This document shows positions 33,396 to 42,333 of a DNA stretch of 64,000 nucleotides, one piece after another (position 1 is the first letter of the stretch; the number at the start of each line of letters is the position of its first letter). The notes under the pieces are model-generated. The model did no database searches. It was not told the DNA's origin and worked only from the letters and a program-made list of their open reading frames with translations. A program made the position numbers and the translations under genes. Source of the DNA: CAZIOH01 sp964540815 (GTDB taxonomy: Bacteria; Myxococcota_A; Polyangia; Fen-1088); contig CAZIOH010000021.1 in NCBI GenBank assembly GCA_964540815.1, positions 12,579 to 76,578 of the forward strand, read 5' to 3'.

Positions 33396-33640
33396 TCCCC
33401 CGTTCTACATGTGATCGAGTCAGGGTCGAGTCTTTCCTGAGGCGGACCTGGTCACGAAGGCCACCGACGAGGCTTGCGACGAGCTTCGAGCCCTGTCACT
33501 CGGTGGCGCGCAGGCATTGAACCCGCGGGACGACGTTTCCTCGGAAACGCCGGCGATCGAAGGAATCCGTCTTCGACACCCTGGCCTGCGTGGATCCCTT
33601 GTTCGCGTCGGCGTGATGGCGCAGTCGGCCAACCTCGGCC

Positions 33641-36600
33641 CTACGCCTCCACCAGGCTTTCCAGCATGGCCTCGAGCTCGAGGGCGTCCACCGGCTTGAC
33701 GAGGTGCCGGTCGAACCCGGCGGCGTGGGCGCGCGCCCGGTCCGTCTCCTGACCATACCCGGTGACCGCGATCATCTTCAGCCGCCGCAGCGTCGGAATG
33801 ACGCGCAGACGGCGCGCCAGCTCGTAGCCGTCCATCGCCGGCAATCCGATGTCGAGGAGGGCGATCTCCGGCAGGAACGCCTCCGCCGCCCGCAGCCCAC
33901 TCGGGCCATCGTGGGCCAGTTGCACCGAGAACCCGAGCCCAGTCAGGAGCTCGCCCATCATGTCGGCCGCGTCCTCGTTGTCGTCGACCACCAGGATTCG
34001 TCGATCGCCCGAGCCGGCCAGCGGCGCGCCCCCGGCGCCTCCTCCCGCTTCGCCCGCTTCATCCGCCCCTCCCGCTCGGCGGGCATCCCACCCGCGGGCG
34101 GCAGCGTCGCCGCCACCGACCCCCGCCAACGCGTCGTCGCCCGCCGGCGGGAGCCGCACTTTGAACCGACTGCCCTGGCCTGGCCCGGCGCTCCTCGCCT
34201 CGACCGATCCTCCGTGCATGGTCACCAGGCTGTGGACGATGGCGAGGCCGAGCCCGAGGCCCCCCTGGGAGCGGTCGGCGGCCTGCCGCTCCTGCGCGAA
34301 GAGCTCGAACACCCGCGGCAGCATCTCGGCCGTGATGCCAATCCCGTCGTCGGCGACCTCGACGACCACCGCCGGGCGCGGCCCCTCGCCCCCTGCGCCC
34401 CCCGCACCCCCCTCGTGCTCCAGTCCGGCAGTCAGCGTGACGTGGCCACCGACCGGCGTGTACTTCGCCGCGTTGGTCAGCAGGTTCGCCACCACCTGCG
34501 CCAGGCGCACGGGGTCGGCGTTCACCATCAGGCCGTGCCGGGGCACCGCGATGGTCAGGCGATGCCGGCGCTGCTCGAGCAGGGGGCTCGCCATCTCGAT
34601 GGCCTGCGCGACCACCTTGGCCAGCTCGACGGGCACCCGCTTGAGCTCGACCTTGCCGCGCGTGATGCGCGAGATGTCCAGCAGATCGTCCACGAGCTGG
34701 GTCACGTGCTGGACCTGGCGCTCGATGATGGCCCGCTCCTTTTCGGTCTCGTCGCTGCCGCGCAGGCGCATGAGGTGCAGCGCCGTCACGATGGGGGCGA
34801 GGGGATTGCGCAGCTCGTGTCCCAGCATCGCCAGGAACTCGTCCTTGGCGCGGGTGGCCTCCTCGGCGGAGCGCCGCAGCTCGTGCTCGCGCCGCTGGGT
34901 GTCCTCGAGCTCGCGGCGGGCCCGCACCTGATCGGTCACGTCGACCGCGAAGATCAGGATACCGTCGATCGGGCCGGGGCGGCCCGCATCTCCGTGCGTT
35001 CCCCCGGCTCCGCCCCCGCCGCCGCGCTCGACGGCGCCGCCGGCACCGTCGTTCTCGGGAAGATCGCCCCGCCCACTCCGGGTCGGCTGCCCCACCCAGT
35101 CGTAGAACCCCTCCTCGAGCGCACCACCCACCGACCGGACCAGGCGCGCCGGGAACTCGCTGGCGGTGAAGGGCTCCCCGGTGCGGTAGATGCCCTCCAG
35201 CAGGTCAGCGGTGCCCTGCGGCTCGAGCTCGGGGAAGGCCTCGCGAAAACGGCGGCCGCAGAGCGCGCGGCCGCCCACCATCTGGGTGAAGCGATCGTTG
35301 GCCAGCTCGAAGACCAGCTCCCGGCCACGCAGCACCGCGATGGACGCGGGCGCCTCCATCAGGAACGACCGCAGCCGCCGCCGCTCCGCCTCGATCCCCG
35401 CGCTCACCAGCTTGCGCGTCCGTGATCGCTCGAGCTGGGCCGCCACCCGCGCCACCAGCTCCCGCGAGGCGAACGGCTTGACCAGGTAGTCGTTGGCGCC
35501 CGCGCGCAGGCCCTCGGTGGTGGCCTCCTCGCCAGCCCGCGCGGACAGCAGGATGATGGGCAGGTCGGCCGTGTCGCGCTCCGCCCGCAGCGCCCGCACC
35601 AGCCCGAACCCGTCGAGGTTCGGCATCATGACGTCGCTCAGCACGAGGTCGGGCCGCGCGCGCCGGATCGCGCGCAGCGCCTGGCTTCCGTCCGCCACCG
35701 CCTCCACCTGCCAGTTGGCCCCGAGGATTCGCGCCACGTACTGGCGCATGTCGGCGTTGTCGTCGGCGAGCAGGATGCGCGCCTGCCCCCCCGGCGCTTC
35801 CGTCCCCTCCGCGGCCGCCGGGTCCCCGTCGCGCTCGGCGTCGGCGGCCGTGGCCGGCGGCACCCACTTCAAGGCCTCCGCGACGAAGGGGCTCGGCCCG
35901 AGCTCCGTCGACGGGAGCGTGCGCGTCGTCCCGACCCGATCGGGCGGCAGGTGCGCCGCGCCCGTCGGGATGCGCACGGTGAAGGTCGTTCCGACCCCGA
36001 GGGCGCTGGTGGCCTCCACCGTGCCTCCGTGGAACCGCACCAGCTCCTGCACCAGCGCCAGCCCGATCCCCGTGCCCTCGTGGGTGCGGGCGCGGGTGCC
36101 CTTGATGCGATGGAATCGCTCGAACAACCGCGGCAGCTCGGAGGCGGCGATTCCCACCCCGGTGTCCTCGACGGTCAGCGTGAAGGCCGCCGCGTCGCCG
36201 CGCAGGCGCACGGCGATCTCCCCGTCGAAGGTGAACTTCAGCGCGTTCGACAGCAGGTTGAGCACGATCTTCTCCCACATGTCGCGATCGACGTGGGCGG
36301 GCGCCGCCAGCGTCGGCGCATCCACCACCAGGCGCAGCCCCGCGCGCTCGACGGCGGAGCGGAACGAGCTCGCGAGATCGATGGTCAGGCTCGCGAGGTC
36401 GGTCGGCTCGTAGGTGGCCTGCAGGCGCCCGGCCTCGATGCGGCTGAAGTCGAGCAGGGTGTTGACCAGCTTGCCGAGGCGGAGCCCATTGCGATGCACC
36501 ATCTGCCAGCGCTCGAGATCCTCGGGCGGAAGGCGGTCGGCCTCGCCGAGGGCGTCCTCGATGGGGCCGAGCATCAGCGTGAGCGGGGTCCGGAACTCGT

Positions 36601-37777
36601 GGCTGACGTTGCTGAAGAAGGCGGTCTTGGTCCGATCGATCTCGGCCAGGGCCTCGGCCCGTCGGCGCTCTTCCTCGTAGGCGCGCGCGCTGGCCACGGC
36701 GGTGGCGACCTGGCTGGCGACGAGCTCGAGGAAGTCGCGGTACTTCTGATCGAGGCGCTGGCGCGCGCTGATCCCCACGATGAGCGCGCCCGCCGGCCGG
36801 GGATCGCCGGGCCGCGCGATGGGCAGGACCATGGCCGTGTGCGGGGGAGGCGGATCCTCCCCGTTCGCCGCGTCCCCCCCCGTCGTCGCCGTCGCTGTCC
36901 TCGGGAACCGCGCGCCGAGCTCGGTCACCACCTCGGTGCCATGGCCCCGGATGACCTCCACGATCGGCCATCCGCCGTCGTACCGGTCGAGCTCGATCCG
37001 GCTCGGGGCGGCCCCTCCGGCGAGGGTGGAGGGCAGGGCGCCCGCCGCCCCGACCAGCGTCGCCACCTGGCCGCCAGCCCCCGGGACAGGTGCGATGGTC
37101 GTCGTGCCCGGCAGGCCGTCCGCGGCCTCCTCCCGGAGCAGGTAGATGCGGGCAAAGGGCAGATCGGCCGCGTTTTGCCCCAGGACCTCGGCGGCGCGGC
37201 GGCAGGCCTCGACCGCCGTCTTGGCGTCGGTGGTGCGCTCTCCGAGGGTGCGGAGCATGCGCAACCGGCGCTCGCCGTACACCCGTTCGGTGGTCTCCGT
37301 GACGGTGACCAGCACCCCGCCGACCCCGCCGCTCTCGTCCCGGATCGGGCTGTACGAGAGGCTGAAGTAGCACTCCTCGGCGAACCCGTGGCGATCGAGC
37401 GGCAGCATGAAGTCGTCGAGCCCGACGGCCTGTCCCTGCATGACGCCCTCGAACATCGGACCGATGATGTGCCAGATCTCGGCGAAGGTCTCGCGGGTGC
37501 TGCGACCCATCGCCATCGGATGCTTGGTGGATCCGAGGATGGGACGATAGCCGTCGTTGTAGAACTGCGTGAAGGCGGCGCCCCACGCGACGTACATGGG
37601 AAACCTGGATTCGAGCAGGATGCTGAGCGCGGTCCGCAAGCTCTGTGGCCAGGTCGTGACCGGGCCGACCGGGGTGCGCGCCCAATCGACGGTCCTCATG
37701 AGGGCGCCCATCTCTCCGCCACCGGACAGCACGGCGTCGAGGGGGGCGGCTGGGGGTGTGAGGCGCGGCACCGTCAT
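33641..37777 (-). CDS. Large hybrid kinase: PAS-GAF-kinase-REC-PAS-kinase-REC
   Basis: The 1378-residue soluble protein contains two complete kinase cores. Order: PAS-like (about 30-165), GAF-like (about 175-370), HisKA with His 393 (SNVSHEFRTPLT), HATPase (about 495-615, DTGVGIA, GTGIGLALVQE), receiver 1 (about 672-790, LSDVMMPNLDG), PAS (about 810-930), a second HisKA with LAMLGHELRNPL, HATPase (DDGIGI, GGLGLGLAIVH) and receiver 2 (about 1255-1375, LLDIGLPAMDG, VKPVD). Phosphate could pass from core to receiver in series. There is no output domain and no membrane segment. It stands alone, so its partner is unknown. Confidence 0.93.
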   Translation of the reverse strand: MTVPRLTPPAAPLDAVLSGGGEMGALMRTVDWARTPVGPVTTWPQSLRTALSILLESRFPMYVAWGAAFTQFYNDGYRPILGSTKHPMAMGRSTRETFAEIWHIIGPMFEGVMQGQAVGLDDFMLPLDRHGFAEECYFSLSYSPIRDESGGVGGVLVTVTETTERVYGERRLRMLRTLGERTTDAKTAVEACRRAAEVLGQNAADLPFARIYLLREEAADGLPGTTTIAPVPGAGGQVATLVGAAGALPSTLAGGAAPSRIELDRYDGGWPIVEVIRGHGTEVVTELGARFPRTATATTGGDAANGEDPPPPHTAMVLPIARPGDPRPAGALIVGISARQRLDQKYRDFLELVASQVATAVASARAYEEERRRAEALAEIDRTKTAFFSNVSHEFRTPLTLMLGPIEDALGEADRLPPEDLERWQMVHRNGLRLGKLVNTLLDFSRIEAGRLQATYEPTDLASLTIDLASSFRSAVERAGLRLVVDAPTLAAPAHVDRDMWEKIVLNLLSNALKFTFDGEIAVRLRGDAAAFTLTVEDTGVGIAASELPRLFERFHRIKGTRARTHEGTGIGLALVQELVRFHGGTVEATSALGVGTTFTVRIPTGAAHLPPDRVGTTRTLPSTELGPSPFVAEALKWVPPATAADAERDGDPAAAEGTEAPGGQARILLADDNADMRQYVARILGANWQVEAVADGSQALRAIRRARPDLVLSDVMMPNLDGFGLVRALRAERDTADLPIILLSARAGEEATTEGLRAGANDYLVKPFASRELVARVAAQLERSRTRKLVSAGIEAERRRLRSFLMEAPASIAVLRGRELVFELANDRFTQMVGGRALCGRRFREAFPELEPQGTADLLEGIYRTGEPFTASEFPARLVRSVGGALEEGFYDWVGQPTRSGRGDLPENDGAGGAVERGGGGGAGGTHGDAGRPGPIDGILIFAVDVTDQVRARRELEDTQRREHELRRSAEEATRAKDEFLAMLGHELRNPLAPIVTALHLMRLRGSDETEKERAIIERQVQHVTQLVDDLLDISRITRGKVELKRVPVELAKVVAQAIEMASPLLEQRRHRLTIAVPRHGLMVNADPVRLAQVVANLLTNAAKYTPVGGHVTLTAGLEHEGGAGGAGGEGPRPAVVVEVADDGIGITAEMLPRVFELFAQERQAADRSQGGLGLGLAIVHSLVTMHGGSVEARSAGPGQGSRFKVRLPPAGDDALAGVGGGDAAARGWDARRAGGADEAGEAGGGAGGAPLAGSGDRRILVVDDNEDAADMMGELLTGLGFSVQLAHDGPSGLRAAEAFLPEIALLDIGLPAMDGYELARRLRVIPTLRRLKMIAVTGYGQETDRARAHAAGFDRHLVKPVDALELEAMLESLVEA

Positions 37778-37871
37778 GTCATCAGCCGCTTCTCGCCACG
37801 GGCGAGGCGAATGTCAAGGGGGCGTTGAGCGCGAGGGTGCGCCATCATATGGTTCCGTAAAGGGGGATTCG

Positions 37872-38513
37872 ATGCGAGCTGCCAGCACGTTCGGTCGGGC
37901 CGCGCTGGCCCTGCCGTGCCTCATCGCCTCGTGCGCGGCGCGTCCGGCGCACCCGGCCACCGGTGCCGATCCCGAGGCTGGAACGGTGCCCCCTGACGCG
38001 GGAGATGCCGCGTCGAGCTCCGGGGGTGGTGGCGCCGGGGGCGGTGCCGCCGTGGGCTCGGCCCTGTGGCCCATGCCGAACGGCGAGGACGACGTGAGCA
38101 ACGGCGCGCCGAACCCGATGAGCTACACCGACAACCTGGACGGCACGGTCTCGGATCTGGTGACACACCTCATGTGGGAGCAGCGGGTCCCGACGACGGG
38201 CGGGGCCGGCGACGATGGATACCTCACCTGGGCCGAGGCGAACGCCCACTGCGGGACGCTGGTCTTGGCGTCCCACCAGGACTGGCGCTTGCCGTCGCAG
38301 ATCGAGCTCGTGTCCCTCGTCGACTACAGCAACCTCGGCCCGGGCCACGCGCCGGTCGACGAGAGCGTGTTCCCCGACACCCCGGCCGACGCGTTCTGGT
38401 CGTCGACCAGGCACGCGGCGGCGCCGACCGAGGCATGGACCGTGTACATGGACGTGGGCTTCACGTACGCCTACGACGTGACCACCGTCGGGAAGGTCCG
38501 ATGCGTTCGCTGA
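37872..38513 (+). CDS. DUF1566 lipoprotein
   Basis: The 213-residue protein has a lipobox, LIASC, near residue 19, then an Asp/Gly/Ala spacer. A DUF1566-type domain (about 75-213) follows: DNLDGTVSDLVTHLMWEQ, LTWAEANAHC, DWRLPSQIELVSLVDY, FWSSTRH, ending VRCVR. Such domains resemble lectin-like or formylglycine-fold surface proteins. GGGGG precedes the ATG. Its stop overlaps the next DUF1566 gene by 13 bases. Confidence 0.85.
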   Translation: MRAASTFGRAALALPCLIASCAARPAHPATGADPEAGTVPPDAGDAASSSGGGGAGGGAAVGSALWPMPNGEDDVSNGAPNPMSYTDNLDGTVSDLVTHLMWEQRVPTTGGAGDDGYLTWAEANAHCGTLVLASHQDWRLPSQIELVSLVDYSNLGPGHAPVDESVFPDTPADAFWSSTRHAAAPTEAWTVYMDVGFTYAYDVTTVGKVRCVR

Positions 38514-38992
38514 GGGGGCGTGGCCTCACCGTCGGGCTCACGGTCGGCGTCACCGTCGTGGTGGGCAGCATGGTCCTGGCGAGCACCGCTCCCGTCGCCC
38601 TCGGGCCCCCCGCGCGCTTCACCGCCTCCGGGGAGACGGTGGTCGACAACGCGACCCACCTGACCTGGCAAAGGGGAGTCGCGACCAGCGCTGGCGACGA
38701 TGGGGCCGGTCGGTGGACCTGGGCCCACGCGAAGAGCACCTGCGCGGGCCTCGGCGGAGGGTATCGGCTCCCCACGGTCAAGGAGCTGCTCACCATCGTG
38801 GATTTTACCCGGTCGAGCCCGGCGATCGACACGTCCTCGACCGCGTTCCCGGGCACCCCGTCCGAGGCGTTCTGGACCGCCACTCCGCTCGCCGCCTCAC
38901 CGCCCACCAGCGCCTGGTTCATCGACTTCGCCGACGGCTACGCCGGCAACACCGAGATGACCCAGCCGAGCCGCGTGCGCTGCGTGCGCTGA
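38501..38992 (+). CDS. DUF1566 exported protein, paralogue of its neighbour
   Basis: The 163-residue protein has a signal peptide or anchor (about 10-32), then the same domain as the upstream gene: VVDNATHLTWQRG, WTWAHAKSTC, YRLPTVKELLTIVDF, AFWTATPL, ending VRCVR. It has no lipobox Cys. The ATG lies 13 bases inside the preceding gene, so it is translationally coupled. The two probably arose by tandem duplication and may act as a pair. Confidence 0.83.
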   Translation: MRSLRGRGLTVGLTVGVTVVVGSMVLASTAPVALGPPARFTASGETVVDNATHLTWQRGVATSAGDDGAGRWTWAHAKSTCAGLGGGYRLPTVKELLTIVDFTRSSPAIDTSSTAFPGTPSEAFWTATPLAASPPTSAWFIDFADGYAGNTEMTQPSRVRCVR

Positions 38993-39017
38993 CCGCGGGG
39001 TGAACCGCCGGCCCGGT

Positions 39018-39072
39018 GGACGCGCGAGACGCGAGACGCGCGAGACGCGCGACGCGCGACGCGGGACGCGCG
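39018..39072 (+). repeat. GACGCGCGA-type tandem repeat upstream of thrS
   Basis: Imperfect copies of GACGCGCGA, GACGCGA and GACGCGG fill about 55 bases directly after the DUF1566 pair. The array ends 63 bases before the thrS start and lies in its likely leader. It is purely alternating G/C and would form unstable slipped structures. Confidence 0.8.
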
Positions 39073-39135
39073 AAAGGAAGGGATCATTCCGAGGCGGGCC
39101 TTGAGTCCCACAGCCGGGCCGCGCAAACTACGCCC

Positions 39136-40974
39136 ATGTCCGAGCCCGGCCCCGCCCTGGAAGATCACGAGATCGGTCGCGACGCGTTCGCGGACGACAA
39201 GGAATACCAGCTGCATCGCCTGCGTCACAGCGCCGCGCACCTGCTCGCTCACGCCGTGAGCGAGCTCTTCCCCGAGGCGCGCTTCGCCATCGGGCCCCCG
39301 GTGAAGGACGGCTTCTACTACGACATCGCCTACGCCCGGCCGTTCGGGCCGGAGGATCTGGTCGCGATCGAGGCGCGCATGCAGGAGATCGTCAAGCGCG
39401 ACCTGCCCATCGTGCGCGGGCAGCTCTCGCCCGAGGAGGCGGAGGCCGCCTTCGCCCGGAAGGGACAGAACTTCAAGGTGGAGCTCATCCGCTCTTTCCC
39501 GGCCGGGCAGCCGGTCGGGACCTTCACCCAGGGAGAGTTCGTCGACCTGTGTCGCGGACCCCACGTGGACCGCACGGGCAAGCTCAAGCACACCCGGCTC
39601 ATGTCGGTGGCCGGCGCCTACTGGCGGGGCGACGCCAAGAACGAGCAGCTGCAGCGCATCTACGGGACCGCCTTCCCGACGGCGACCGAGCTCAAGGAGT
39701 ACCTCGAGCGGCTCGAGCAGGCCAAGGCCCGCGACCACCGCAAGCTCGGGCGCGAGCTCGGCCTCTTCATGTTCCACGAGTGGGCCCCGGGGGCAGCCTT
39801 CTGGCTGCCGAAGGGCACCACCCTCTACAACACCCTGGCGGCGAAGATGCGCGAGCTCCTGTTCGGGGAGGGGTACCTCGAGGTGAAGACGCCTCTCATC
39901 TTCGATCGGGAGCTGTGGGTCACGTCGGGGCACTGGTCCCACTACAAGGAGGACATGTTCCTCATCGCCGAGAAGAACGATCTGCTGCTGCATGCCGCCG
40001 GCGAGCGCGAGGCCCCGCCGCCGGAGGGCGAGCGGGTGCGGCTGCTCGCGACCAAGCCCATGAACTGCCCGTCGCACATGCTGATCTTCCGCTCGCAGAA
40101 GCGCTCGTATCGCGAGCTGCCCCTGCGCTTGCACGACCAGGGCGTGCTGCACCGAAACGAGCTGTCGGGGGCCCTCTCGGGCCTGACCCGGGTGCGCCAG
40201 TTCTCGCAGGACGACGCCCACATCTTCGTCGCCGAGTCGGAGATCGCCGCCGAGGTGGGCCGGATCATCGGGCTCGTCAAGCGGGTCTACGACCGGCTGG
40301 GGATGGGGGTCGAGGTGGCGCTGGCGACGCGGCCCGACACCTTCCTCGGCAGCGCGGAGACCTGGGCGCGCGCCGAGGCCGCCCTCGAGCAGGCCATCGT
40401 CGGCGCGGGCTTTCCGCTCAAGCTCAAGCCCAAGGACGGCACCTTTTATGGGCCGAAGATCGACTATCAGGTCACGGATGCGCTCGGCAGGCAATTCCAG
40501 ACGGCGACCCTGCAGCTCGACTTCCAGATGCCCGAGCGGTTCGACCTCAGCTACGTCGGCGCCGACAACACCGAGCACCGGCCGGTGGTCATCCACCGCG
40601 CCATCTACGGCAGCTTCGAGCGGTTCATCGGCATCCTCATCGAGCACTTCGCCGGGGCCTTCCCGTTCTGGCTGTCCCCGGTGCAGGTCAAGGTCCTCAC
40701 CGTCGGAGGAGACTTCGTCGACTACGGCGAGACGGTCCTCGGCAAGCTGAAGGCCGCCGGGCTGCGCGCCGAGGCCGACTTCGGCGACGCCACGGTGGGG
40801 GCCAAGGTGCGGGACGCGCAGATGGAGAAGATCCCGTACAGCCTGATGCTGGGAGCGCGGGAACGGGAGAACGGCACCGTCACGGTTCGCGCCTACGGCA
40901 AGAAGGAGCAGGTCACGCTGACCCTGGGGGAGGCGGTCGCGCGCTTCACCGAAGAGGGACGGTTTGCGTTCTGA
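39136..40974 (+). CDS. thrS: Threonyl-tRNA synthetase lacking the N-terminal TGS domain
   Basis: The 612-residue enzyme charges tRNA-Thr with threonine. The editing domain comes first (HxxxH at H31/H35, HSAAHLLAHAV; later DLCRGPHV). Then comes the class II catalytic core with zinc ligand C311 (PMNCPSHM), motif 2 HRNELSGALSGLTRVRQF, the ligand His in QDDAHIF and the third ligand His in VVIHRA. A C-terminal anticodon-binding domain (about 510-612) completes it. The usual about 60-residue TGS domain is missing and the open frame upstream is only low-complexity Arg/Ala. The start is the ATG of MSEPGPALED. It is likely the housekeeping copy, or a second copy. Confidence 0.95.
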   Translation: MSEPGPALEDHEIGRDAFADDKEYQLHRLRHSAAHLLAHAVSELFPEARFAIGPPVKDGFYYDIAYARPFGPEDLVAIEARMQEIVKRDLPIVRGQLSPEEAEAAFARKGQNFKVELIRSFPAGQPVGTFTQGEFVDLCRGPHVDRTGKLKHTRLMSVAGAYWRGDAKNEQLQRIYGTAFPTATELKEYLERLEQAKARDHRKLGRELGLFMFHEWAPGAAFWLPKGTTLYNTLAAKMRELLFGEGYLEVKTPLIFDRELWVTSGHWSHYKEDMFLIAEKNDLLLHAAGEREAPPPEGERVRLLATKPMNCPSHMLIFRSQKRSYRELPLRLHDQGVLHRNELSGALSGLTRVRQFSQDDAHIFVAESEIAAEVGRIIGLVKRVYDRLGMGVEVALATRPDTFLGSAETWARAEAALEQAIVGAGFPLKLKPKDGTFYGPKIDYQVTDALGRQFQTATLQLDFQMPERFDLSYVGADNTEHRPVVIHRAIYGSFERFIGILIEHFAGAFPFWLSPVQVKVLTVGGDFVDYGETVLGKLKAAGLRAEADFGDATVGAKVRDAQMEKIPYSLMLGARERENGTVTVRAYGKKEQVTLTLGEAVARFTEEGRFAF

Positions 40975-42064
40975 CGGATCGTCGCGATCCGGCCATCGAG
41001 ACCCAGCCCTCGCCACGACCGCTCCGCTCGCCCCGCGCCGGGGGCGAGCGCTCCGGGGCGGCGGGGCTTGCCTGCTGATCGCGCTGTGCCTGGGCTGCGG
41101 ATGCGCGGCCAGGAGCTCGAGCGGGTCGGCCAGCGGCGGCTCGAACGGCAGCGGCGGAGCCAGCGGCAGCGGCAGTGGCAGTGGCGGGGGAGGGCTGGCG
41201 TCGGGAGGCGGGACCGGCGGCGGTCCGGGGAGCGGCGGGATGGTACCCGCGAGTGGCGGCGCCAGCGCCACCGGGGGGATCGGAGCGGGCGGAGCGACGC
41301 TGGGCAGTGGCGGGCATGGGGGTGTCAGCGGCGGTGGCGCCAGCGGTGGCGCCAGCGCTGGCGCCGGAGCCGGCGGGAGCGGCGTCGCCGCGGACCCCTG
41401 CGCCCCGCGGCCCGGGTTGCTGCTCTGCGACACCTTCGAGGCCGACGCGCCAGGCCCACCCCCGGCCCCTTGGACGACCAGCATCACCGGGAGCGGGAAG
41501 GTCACCATCGACGGGACCGCACCCGCGAACAGCGGCACGCGGTCGGTTCACATCGAGGATGCGGCCAGCGACTACGACACCTTGCTCGCGCTGCACGACC
41601 CGGCGATCTTGCCGTCGACCACCGGCCGCTTCTACCTCCGCTTCTTCATCCGGCTCGCCGCCCCGATGACGATGGGGCACAACAGCTTCGTGCTCGGCGA
41701 TCTCTATGCCTCGCAAGGGAACGGGAACTTTCTGCGCTTCAGCGAGGACAACCAGATGCTCGCGGAGTCGATCATGGGCGACGCCCAGGGGGCGATGTCG
41801 AACAACCAGTACTACAACGATCACCAGATCGGGGTGGGCTTCACGGCGGGCCGGTGGACCTGCGTCGAGCTGCTGCTCGACCACGTCAAGCCCGAGATCG
41901 ACGTGTGGGTCGACGACGTCGAGGTGCCGGACCTGCACTCGACGGCCTGGAAGATCGACGCCTACGACTACCTCCGGCTCGGCTTCGAGAAGTACGCCGG
42001 ACCGGCGTCGGAGATCTGGTACGACGACATCGCGATCGGGACGCAGAAGATTGGGTGTCGCTGA
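40964..42064 (+). CDS. Ser/Gly-rich lipoprotein with a concanavalin-like C-terminal domain
   Basis: The protein has up to 366 residues. No ATG is suitable, and a TTG at 40964, overlapping the thrS stop, is the best start seen. A signal peptide ends at lipobox LCLGC (near residue 45), followed by an about 100-residue Gly/Ser/Ala spacer. The C-terminal domain (about 145-366; LLLCDTFEADAPG, FYLRFFIRL, RWTCVELLLDHVKPEIDVWVDD, YLRLGFEKY, IWYDDIAIG) looks like a LamG or polysaccharide-lyase-like jelly roll. It is probably a surface carbohydrate-binding protein, next to a glycosidase. Confidence 0.7.
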   Translation: MRSDGSSRSGHRDPALATTAPLAPRRGRALRGGGACLLIALCLGCGCAARSSSGSASGGSNGSGGASGSGSGSGGGGLASGGGTGGGPGSGGMVPASGGASATGGIGAGGATLGSGGHGGVSGGGASGGASAGAGAGGSGVAADPCAPRPGLLLCDTFEADAPGPPPAPWTTSITGSGKVTIDGTAPANSGTRSVHIEDAASDYDTLLALHDPAILPSTTGRFYLRFFIRLAAPMTMGHNSFVLGDLYASQGNGNFLRFSEDNQMLAESIMGDAQGAMSNNQYYNDHQIGVGFTAGRWTCVELLLDHVKPEIDVWVDDVEVPDLHSTAWKIDAYDYLRLGFEKYAGPASEIWYDDIAIGTQKIGCR

Positions 42065-42333
42065 AGGCCAGGATTGTCGTGGTCCTCGTCACCCGGAGGA
42101 CCGGCGGGGACCGGCTGTGACCGGACCGGACCGGGGAGACGGGTAAACGAGGACGAGGACAGGACGGGCAAGAGGGGAAGGATCTGGAGGGGCTCAGCGT
42201 GAGGGGGCACACGCTGGGGAGGTTCACGCCAGCGGGGAAAGCCTCGACCGCGATCATTCGAGTACGTTCAGCGGAATTTCCGGGCCATCTTCGGTGGAAC
42301 GGGCTTGTCCGTCGTCAATTTCGAAAGGTCGCG

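Noticed and set aside
33500..33590. tRNA-like T-arm (GGGTTCAATGCC on the minus strand)
   Set aside because: The acceptor stem, D-arm and anticodon arm cannot be paired around it; it is probably chance similarity.
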